This document shows positions 50,501 through 61,261 of a DNA stretch of 64,000 nt, one piece after another; position 1 is the first letter of the stretch, and each line of letters begins with the position of its first letter. The notes below the pieces were generated by a model that was not told the DNA's origin, searched no databases, and saw nothing but the letters and a program-made list of their open reading frames with translations. Origin of the DNA: Ridgeia piscesae (Eukaryota > Annelida > Polychaeta > Sabellida > Siboglinidae); contig JAODUO010000033.1 of the NCBI GenBank assembly GCA_025642075.2, positions 727,501 to 791,500 on the forward strand, read 5' to 3'. Both the position numbers and the translations under genes were made by a program.

Positions 50501-53500
50501 TTAGCTGCCTGTGTGATTGCAGGATGTAAAGGTTTTAGGAATTCTTTAACATATAAACAGTCCACAAGGTGGCAGCACTCTCCTCAAATTAAATGCTGCT
50601 GTATTTAGAAGGGCATTATTCCATAGCAAGACAAATTAGCGTGCCATTAATTCAGTAATAAATACGGATGATACACGGGTACGTCCACTAGTACTGAGAA
50701 CAGACACCAACTTTGTCACAGAAGTCTTTCTTCATTTCTCTGTATTCCTTTGAGCTTGGGTTCCCATAAGTTGCCGGGTCATAATCCACTCCATCTAGTG
50801 TCACTGTTGCAATGAAAGTCTCTGGAAATGAACAGATCAAATAAAGAATGTAATAATAATAAACAAAGCCTGTGAAGTGTCTGTTTGGAGCAAACTAAAC
50901 CAACACCTTTGTGTCAGCTTTGTTTTCTCTTGGATGGCCTTTACTGAACATAATAACACTAGAAACCAGAAGATTGAGAGGAGATCAGATTGAGGTGTTT
51001 AAAATATTGAATGGATACGAAAATATTGACAGAAATATTTTTTTCACAATCAAGGAAGAGAGAAGGACTAGAGGACATGGAGTTATATTAGCAAAGAAGC
51101 AGTGTAGACTAGATATTAGAAAAATTTCATTTTCACAAAGAACAGTAAACGAATGGAACAGATTATCAGCTGATTGTGTAGGTGCTAGTAGTGTTAATAT
51201 ATTTAAAAATAAAATCGACATATACCTAAGACGGGCGGGGTATACTTAGATAGATAGGTTGGACTCTCGATAAGCCAAATGGCTTCCTAGTCCACCTGCC
51301 ATCTAGAGTTGAATCTCTAGGTGGCAATCTTGTTAAATCTAAATCTTGTTAAATCTTGTTAAATCTTGTTAAATAATAAAATTCTTATAGTGACCAATTA
51401 ACTAAAAAGTTTTTACAAACATAATATTATGCATATACACATAAGATGACATACTAAGAAATACACACGTAAAAGACCTTGTAATGTTAATTTACTAATT
51501 AAAATGACTTATTTAGAAAATGGTATTTCATCAAAAAAGGTAATTTGGCAGGTAGTATAGTATTTCAGTACATGTATTACGGAGTACAAATATGAACAAT
51601 ACATCAACAGTAAGTCAAAGGACATGCATCGTACCCTTGATATGGAATGTATTTGTGTCAGAGCGACATTCCCTTGTCTGTTGCATCCTGTTGTTAATCT
51701 GATAACTAGTTCAACTGTTGGTGTCAGCGTTACTTGTCCAGCCAGTTATTAAGTAGATCTCAACTGTATTACGGTGAAAACTAAAAAATGTAATGTTACT
51801 TTTTACCTTTAGACTCATGTTTTAGATCAACAATGACTAAATAAATAATAAATAAAATGGCAGCAAATACATTTGATTATAATACATTTTTCTGCTGCTT
51901 TAGAACTAACACAAGTTTTGTGTAATGCTAGTGCTACAAAGTATAACACGGGGGTGAAACAGTCTAAAAAGATTCTACAAATAATGTGATATATTTGATA
52001 CAGATGGCTAGTGAGTCTGACCTGTTCTTTCAGATTCTGGAGGTGATGAAGGCCGAGCTGAAACACAAAGACGGGTTTTACAAAATGGTTTTCTACTGGA
52101 TCTCCAGGTAATAGGTGCACAATGTCTGATTCAGTAATAGCATGTTATGTGTTGTGTAAAGACACCTGCAGCTATGCAATTAACCAATACTAATTAGACA
52201 AATATTATGATTTTAAAAAGAAAATATTGCACAACCCATTCATGTCACTTTGAGAAGTTTTTGACACAACTCAACAGGAATAAAATAAGCTAATAAATAC
52301 TGATTCCTTGTGAGTACTTTACACACAACATTTTCACAACCGAGTTAGTTTAGATTTGAAATGAACTGAGCAAATGAACTGAATTAAGAAGGTACTCTAA
52401 GACTAAATGATTTCATAATTGAGTTGACACACCAGGTGGCAACTGGCTACAACTTTATCTCATTGTGTTTATTCTTACCAACGAGGTAAATGATGACCCC
52501 AAGTAGGACAGCAATGAAGACAAGAGCGACGAGTCCACCCACGAACAGAATGCGTCGGTTGGAGCAGGTGTTGCCGTCAGACTGCTGTTTAGACATGCTT
52601 CTGTAGAGCACTGGTTTGGACGGCAGACTCATAGTGAACTTCTCCTTCAACGGTCGACTCGGCTAAAACACATCATACCCAGTGGAATCATGCCGACAGC
52701 AGGATCATACTTAACATTGATAGTGATTTTTTCATGGGAATAAGTAACATTTTAAGTCCGTGGCACAGTAGTCAAATTTTTTAATTTTTGCCCTTGCAGA
52801 AGGACATTGTTGACTGTAGCGGGCCAAATACGACTTAATATACACAGCCCATTTACTTCCGATCCCACACCATGAACCTTATACTCCCAGTGATCCCTGC
52901 CTGGTACAGATATTCCCTGCCATTGCTCATGGCCCAGTATTTTACTGTTCACCCCATTCCATTAGGGCAGTGTTGTCATTTCTTTGGTTTTCTATGTAAT
53001 ATTCTTTATTCTCGAATAAGTAACAGACGTAATGTCTGACAACTTCCATTTAATAAGTCCATTATGAACTGTAACTGGCAGTCTGTCTGCACACATACAC
53101 AAAATATTAAAATTGTCACCAAAACGTGCTATTTATAAAGAGTTGTTAATGACTTGCATTCGCAGGTGTTTATGAAGTTGGACATTTCCTACACCCCCGA
53201 GTGCAAATAGGGGCGTGATACGACTGAGTGAGTGCACTTCCTGTTAATACTAGTCATGTGACAGAACCAAGAACCTGCTTCATCCTGGCCACAATCTGAC
53301 CTCTCACCCCAAATCGTAGCATGCACAATAGGCACTAATGAATGCAAAACAAAATCAAATGTCAGTCCTGAGGCTGTGTAACACTATACCTGACTGAAGT
53401 CATCGACATAGTCATTGGCCGGACGGACATTGTTTGAAGATTCCTGGAATAGGAAAATATGTTATTTAGTAATTGTAAAACATTTACCGTTCATATAATT

Positions 53501-55018
53501 GTGGACACAATTAAGTTGTTTTGTCTTTCTGTGACACGATATATTTTGTATATCATATAGAATGTGTCTTGCATGTGATGCTGTGGTAATAATGCTGGTG
53601 GCGATATCAATTCATGTGAAGTAACTTACTTAAATATTGACATTAAGGATCACCTACAATTATTCCATATAATTGGTTTTGCAACGCATACAAGAAAAGA
53701 ACATGGCAATAGAACGATTTTCCATAAATTTAATTTGAGTGCGTATAAAAATGGACTATGGCCATTTTACACTAAAGATCTGTATTGGACATAGGTATCA
53801 TGTGACAGGTCTGCCTTGGACATAGGTATCATGTGACAGGTCTGCCTTGGACATAGGTATCATGTGACAGGTCTGCCTTGGACATAGGTATCATGTGACA
53901 GGTCTGCCTTGGACATAGGTATCATGTGACATGGGTGCGGGCCTTTGGACATAGGTATCATGTGACAGGTCTGCCTTGGACATAGGTATCATGTGACAGG
54001 TGTGCCTTGGACATAGGTATCATGTGACTGGTCTGCCTTGGACATAGGTATCATGTGACAGGTCTGCCTTGGACATAGGTATCATGTGACAGGTCTGCCT
54101 TGGACATAGGTATCATGTGACAGGTCTGCCTTGGACATAGGTATCATGTGACAGGTCTGCCTTGGACATAGGTATCATGTGACAGGTGTGCCTTGTACTG
54201 TACCTTGACCGGTGCTGTTGATAGATCAATTTCAGCATAGTCATCTTCCTCTTTCTTCTGAAAGTTGGATAATTAAACATTATGTATACAAAACACACCA
54301 GGGTTCGACAGCAACGCTTATCCGCAACTTTGTACAAGTAAATTGCACATTTATCCAATGGGACACCTTGATTATTACGATAATTTAAATACAAATTTAA
54401 CGGAAACTACCCGGCAATTTGATCTTGTACACATGTCTCCACTCGGCCACCGGTGCTTTCACTGCACCACTGGACTGACACCAAGATGGTCACCAGATGG
54501 CGGAAGTAGTACTTTTTATCCCACTTACACTAGATGGAGCAACAATGTCAGGTTAAAAAGTTACAAAGGAACTGACTTTGGAAATCAAAAAAGTTAAAAC
54601 GTAATTCATCCACAATGATTGTGATCGTAGTAAACGCACTTAGTACAATTAAGGATTAAGTGTACGTGGCTTAGTAATACACAATATGCGGCATTGAAAT
54701 TGGCATTTTATGTTAAGACAATCTTTTGTCTGACAAGTCAATTTCTGTTTGGACTAGTTAGTACAAATCAGTACTTGTCCTACGTACCTGACAAATATGT
54801 TCTCAGAGTTAAGGTCAGGCCTTGTAGACCCATATAAGTATGTCAGCAAGTAAAACATGTTGTATCAGTACGTTACAGGTGATGACACTTAATGACAGAG
54901 CTACATACCATTAAGTTGTTGTCATATGCACCTTCATTCACAAATTTTGTTTCTTCTATTTCCTGAAGAAAAAAACAATATGTGTAACTCATTATGTTCA
55001 GTATATGTAATTATTTGT

Positions 55019-55073
<55 letters not shown>

Positions 55074-58000
55074 AACATTCAAAGTGAGAAAACTGCTTTC
55101 AAAGTTTCAACACTTGTCATGTTTCATGAAATGTACCTTTAAAGTTACCATGGACATGCAGATCTTAATTACTGAAATTCGGAACATGACTAGATAACGG
55201 CATGCTGAATCCATTCTGTTAATACAAAAACAAGATCTTTGTTAGAAAAAAGTAGCGGTACAATTAATTGCTGAACATTTCTGTACCTTCATTGGCTTCA
55301 ACAGTAAGAGTTGCGACAGACGGTCAAATTTAACAAATTTAATACTAAAGAATAATGTACCTCAGGGTTCAATCTAGGATCTTGGCCAATGACCCATCTA
55401 GATTATAGAAAGGGGCCATTTTGGACAATGCAGCACTGAATGTACAAGGTTCAAATTGTGGACCATTTTTATTACCTGATGTATAGATGTATTATTTTAT
55501 TTAGCGATGAAGCCCGTGACATGAACCAAGTTTGCTTTACCTAATTTAATTATCTTAGAAATTTATAATATCATTACTATGTGTTCTTTATTTTTATGGT
55601 AAAATCAACAGTAGTTTCACTAGATTGGTAAAACAAGATTAACAAACAACTCACATAAATTACCTTCATTTCTCCAGGCAAGCATTTTAATGAATGCTCA
55701 GTGTTTTCATAAATGCTGGTCGATACATCAAAATTGTTATGCCATATGTTTATTTTGCAGCTGGAAGCATGATAAAAACCATTGCCTGTGATATCAGGCT
55801 GCTTCTTATAAGTTACCTACCTTTTTGTCTCTGTCACTGTCATTGCCAGCATCCTCTTTCTGAAACAAAAAACAAAATCCACTTCACACTCACTACGGCA
55901 AATTCTATATTTCACCCAGTTTAAACCTATAAAATAAAAACTTTCAGAATGATATCTGAACACTGGTGTTTATGAAGGACCACTTTGCTTATGTCAAATG
56001 AGGCACCATATCACTGGTGGTGATGCAAGTCTCATTTCATGGAAGAATGTCACACAATAAAATTAGTTATCATTCTTACTGACAGGTGTTTCTTTACATA
56101 AGTTAATCACTGACAGGTGTTTCTACGTAAGAGATGAGCTATTTACCATGTCAGCTTCACCATTCAGCAGATCCACGTAGTGACTGTCCACTTTCTGAAA
56201 ATCATAACATGACACACAGTGATGTTCATTTTTTAAACCAATTGATTTACTCCTTGAATAATTTTTGAAATGATACGTCAATCTTCAACAAAATATACGT
56301 GTCACTGGGTGTACATTGATCAAATCAAATCAAATCAAATCAAATCAAATCAAATCAAATCAAATCAAATCAAATCAAATCAAATCAAATCAAATCAAAT
56401 CAAATCAAATCAAATCAAATCAAATCAAATCAAATCAAATCAAATCAAATCAAATCAAATCAAATCAAATCAAATCACTTTATTGTCCTTAAAAATGATA
56501 TGCATTTTACAACTCATGATCACATCTAAAATATATGGGATGGTCACAACAAAATGCAAATGAATTTCCAGATGTATCCAGTACAAGAACAATTCAACCG
56601 GGCGACATCAATATGACTCATTTAACATTCAACATTCTAATGGCCACGGCACAAAACTCCTGCTATAGCGAGATGTTTTACATTTTATACAACGATATCT
56701 CCTTTGAGACGGAAGTACATGGAAGAACGTAGAGAGCGGGTGGGTGATCAGACTCAGTAGCGACAGCATGAGCTTTCTTCAAAATTGCATGGTCGATTAT
56801 TTCGGAGAGCTTTCGTGTAGGTAAACCAATGATCTTGGCAGAAACATGTGAGATTTTCAGAAACCTGTTACGGTTTTTCACAGAAAGAGCAGTTGCCCCA
56901 TCAGCATTACTTGGGGGGGTCAGGTTGTTACCCCATCAGCATTACCCGAGGGTCAGGTTGTTGCCCCATCAGCATTACCTGGGGATCAGGTTGTTGCCCC
57001 ATCAGCATTACCTGGGGATCAGGTTGTTGCCCCATCAGCATTACCTGGGGTCAGGTTGTTGCCCCATCAGCATTACCTGGGGGTCAGGTTGTTGCCCCAT
57101 CAGCATTACCTGGGGATCAGGTTGTTGCCCCATCAGCATTACCCGAGGGTCAGGTTGTTGCCCCATCAGCATTACCCGGGGTCAGGTTGTTGCCCCATCA
57201 GCATTACCTGGGGTCAGGTTGTTGCCCCATCAGCATTACCTGGGGTCAGGTTGTTGCCCCATCAGCATTACCTGGGGGTCAGGTTGTTGCCCCATCAGCA
57301 TTACCTGGGGTCAGATTGTTATCCCATCAGTATTACCTGGGGATCAGGTTGTTGCCCCATCAGCATTACCCGAGGGTCAGGTTGTTGCCCCATCAGCATT
57401 ACCCGAGGGTCAGGTTGTTGCCCCATCAGCATTACCTGGGGATCAGGTTGTTGCCCCATCAGCATTACCTGGGGTCAGGTTGTTGCCCCATCAGCATTAC
57501 CTGGGGGTCAGGTTGTTGCCCCATCAGCATTACCTGGGGATCAGGTTGTTGCCCCATCAGCATTACCTGGGGTCAGGTTGTTGCCCCATCAGCATTACCT
57601 GGGGGTCAGGTTGTTGCCCCATCAGCATTACCTGGGGGGTCAGGTTGTTACCCCATCAGCATTACCTGGGGGTCAGATTGTTACCCCATCAGCATTACCT
57701 GGGGGTCAGGTTGTTACCCCATCAGCATTACCTGGGGGTCAGGTTGTTGCCCCATCAGCATTACCTGGGGGTCAGGTTGTTGCCCCATCAGCATTACCTG
57801 GGGGTCAGGTTGTTGCCCCATCAGCATTACCTGGGGGGTCAGGTTGTTACCCCATCAGCATTACATGGGGTCAGGTTGTTACCCCATCAGCATTACCTGG
57901 GGGGTCAGGTTGTTGCCCCATCAATATTACCTGGGGGTCAGGTTGTTACCCCATCAGCATTACATGGGGTCAGGTTGTTGCCCCATCAGCATTACCTGGG

Positions 58001-61000
58001 GTCAGGTTGTTACCCCATCAGCATTACCTGGGGGTCAGGGTCAGGTTGTTGCCCCATCAGCATTACCTGGGGTCAGGTTGTTGCCCCATCAGCATTACCT
58101 GGGGGTCAGGTTGTTGCCCCATCAGCATTACCTGGGGGGTCAGGTTGTTGCCCCATCAGCATTACCTGGGGGTCAGGTTGTTCCCCATCAGCATTACATG
58201 GGGTCAGGTTGTTGCCCCATCAGCATTACCTGGGGTCAGGTTGTTGCCCCATCAGCATTACCTGGGGGTCAGGGTCAGGTTGTTGCCCCATCAGCATTAC
58301 CTGGGGTCAGGTTGTTGCCCCATCAGCATTACCTGGGGGTCAGGGTCAGGTTGTTGCCCCATCAGCATTACATGGGGTCAGGTTGTTGCCCCATCAGCAT
58401 TACCTGGGGTCAGGTTGTTACCCCATCAGCATTACCTGGGGTCAGGTTGTTGCCCCATCAGCATTACCTGGGGATCAGGTTGTTGCCTCATCAGCATTAC
58501 CTGGGGATCAGGTTGTTGCCCCATCAGCATTACATGGGGTCAGGTTGTTGCCCCATCAGCATTACCTGGGGGTCAGGTTGTTGCCCCATCAGCATTACCT
58601 GGGGGTCAGGTTGTTGCCCCATCAGCATTACCTGGGGATCAGGTTGTTGCCTCATCAGCATTACCTGGGGGGTCAGGTTGTTGCCCCATCAGCATTACAT
58701 GGGGTCAGGTTGTTGCCCCATCAGCATTACCTGGGGGTCAGGTTGTTGCCCCATCAGCATTACCTGGGGTCAGGTTGTTGCCTCATCAGCATTACCTGGG
58801 GGTCAGGTTGTTGCCCCATCAGCATTACCTGGGGTCAGGTTGTTACCCCATCAGCATTACCTGGGGTCAGGGTCAGCATTACCTGGGGTCAGGTTGTTGC
58901 CCCATCAGCATTACCTGGGGATCAGGTTGTTGCCTCATCAGCATTACCTGGGGGTCAGGTTGTTACCCCATCAGCATTACATGGGGTCAGGTTGTTGCCC
59001 CATCAGCATTACCTGGGGATCAGGTTGTTGCCCCATCAGCATTACCTGGGGGTCAGGTTGTTGCCCCATCAGCATTACCTGGGGATCAGGTTGTTGCCCC
59101 ATCAGCATTACCTGGGGTCAGGTTGTTGCCCCATCAGCATTACCTGGGGTCAGGTTGTTGCCCCATCAGCATTACCTGGGGTCAGGTTGTTACCCCATCA
59201 GCATTACCTGGGGGTCAGGTTGTTGCCCCATCAGCATTACCTGGGGTCAGGTTGTTGCCCCATCAGCATTACCTGGGGATCAGGTTGTTGCCCCATCAGC
59301 ATTACCTGGGGTCAGGTTGTTGCCCCATCAGCATTACCTGGGGATCAGGTTGTTGCCCCATCAGCATTACCTGGGGGTCAGGTTGTTGCCCCATCAGCAT
59401 TACCTGGGGGTCAGGTTGTTGCCCCATCAGCATTACCTGGGGATCAGGTTGTTGCCCCATCAGCATTACCTGGGGGTCAGGTTGTTGCCCCATCAGCATT
59501 ACCTGGGGTCAGGTTGTTGCCCCATCAGCATTACCTGGGGGTCAGGTTGTTGCCCCATCAGCATTACCTGGGGGTCAGGTTGTTGCCCCATCAGCATTAC
59601 CTGGGGTCAGTTGTTTCCCATCAGATTACCTGGGGTCAGGTTGTTGCCCCATCAGCATTACCTGGAGGTCAGGTTGTTGCCCCATCAGCATTACCTGGGG
59701 TCAGGTTGTTGCCCCATCAGCATTACCTGGGGTCAGGTTGTTGCCCCATCAGCATTACCTGGGGTCAGGTTGTTGCCCCATCAGCATTACCTGGGGTCAG
59801 GTTGTTGCCCCATCAGCATTACCTGGGGGTCAGGTTGTTGCCCCATCAGCATTACCTGGGGAATCAGGTTGTTGCCCCATCAGCATTACCTGGGGTCAGG
59901 TTGTTGCCCCATCAGCATTACCTGGGGTCAGGTTGTTGCCCCATCAGCATTACCTGGGGGTCAGGTTGTTGCCCCATCAGCATTACCTGGGGTCAGGTTG
60001 TTGCCCCATCAGCATTACTGGGGTCAGGTTGTTGCCCCATCAGCATTACATGGGGTCAGGTTGTTGCCCCATCAGCATTACCTGGGGTCAGGTTGTTGCC
60101 CCATCAGCATTACCTGGGGAATCAGGTTGTTGCCCCATCAGCATTACCTGGGGAATCAGGTTGTTGCACCCATCAGCATTACCTGGGGTCAGGTTGTTGC
60201 CCCATCAGCATTACCTGGGGGGTCAGGTTGTTGCCTCATCAGCATTACCTGGGGTCAGGTTGTTGCCCCATCAGCATTACTTGGGGTCAGGTTGTTGCCC
60301 CATCAGCATTACATGGGGTCAGGTTGTTGCCCCATCAGCAGTACCTGGGGTCAGGTTGTTGCCCCATCAGCATTACCTGGGGGGTCAGGTTGTTGCCCCA
60401 TCAGCATTACCTGGGGTCAGGTTGTTGCCCCATCAGCATTACCTGGGGTCAGGTTGTTGCCCCATCAGCATTACCTGGGGGGTCAGGTTGTTGCCACATA
60501 TAGGTAGAGATGTGTAGTACTGGGTGAAATGTGCTACTGCAAATTGACAGTAATGCCAATTTTTGGTTGGAAAATTATGGAACCACACCTCATATTGATG
60601 GGGGTGGAATTAGGTCTGGCTAAAATATAACCACTGGTACATCCTTTCTTTAAGAACTCTATGTCTTAGTGAAAAGTCCCCAGATGTCTCGACCACATCA
60701 GTGCAGGTGAATAACACTTCTAAACTAACTTATCCATACCTCATCTGGCTCCATGCTGGTCTTGCTTGCAGCATCTTCCTGGGGCTGAAACAACATGCAG
60801 GTGTAGACTTGTCAGAAATCACTCATGTAGTGACCAGGTCTTTTTAGACAAATATTAACAAGTTCTAAGATACCTCAAATCATTAATACAGTCGTATTAT
60901 ATAAGATGAAGGAGTGTCACTGCACATAACGTGCTAATTAGTAAGATGACTGGATCTGCGTAAATACTAGAAAGACCTACTTGGGTCCTGTGCAAAGGAT

Positions 61001-61213
61001 TTATTTCAGAGAATCTGTCTCTAGCTTTAAAGAAATGTTTTGAACAACTCTGCACACACAAGAACGTACCATTTAGAAGATATGTGACCACAGTTTGGTG
61101 AGCATGGACTTGGCACTGGTCACTGCCAGTACACTCATATTTTTACAAATAACTTCACTTACAGACATTTCTGCACAAAACAAGAATATGGTGCCCCATT
61201 ATATCTGGTAGGC

Positions 61214-61261
<48 letters not shown>

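Noticed and set aside
55664..55720. Possible mini-exon on - ending G-E-M-K with I-Y-E-N-T-E upstream
   Set aside because: The donor (GTAATT) is fair, but no pyrimidine-rich acceptor gives phase 0; the best AG options are weak.
56829..60517. Three overlapping + strand open frames of more than 1,150 codons
   Set aside because: They are the same 31-34-bp tandem unit read in three frames; the unit simply lacks stops. No splice or domain support.
61156..61163. Eight-base micro-exon AAATGTCT between a very good acceptor and donor on -
   Set aside because: Eight bases would shift the frame between phase-0 exons, and tiny splice-like pairs arise by chance.
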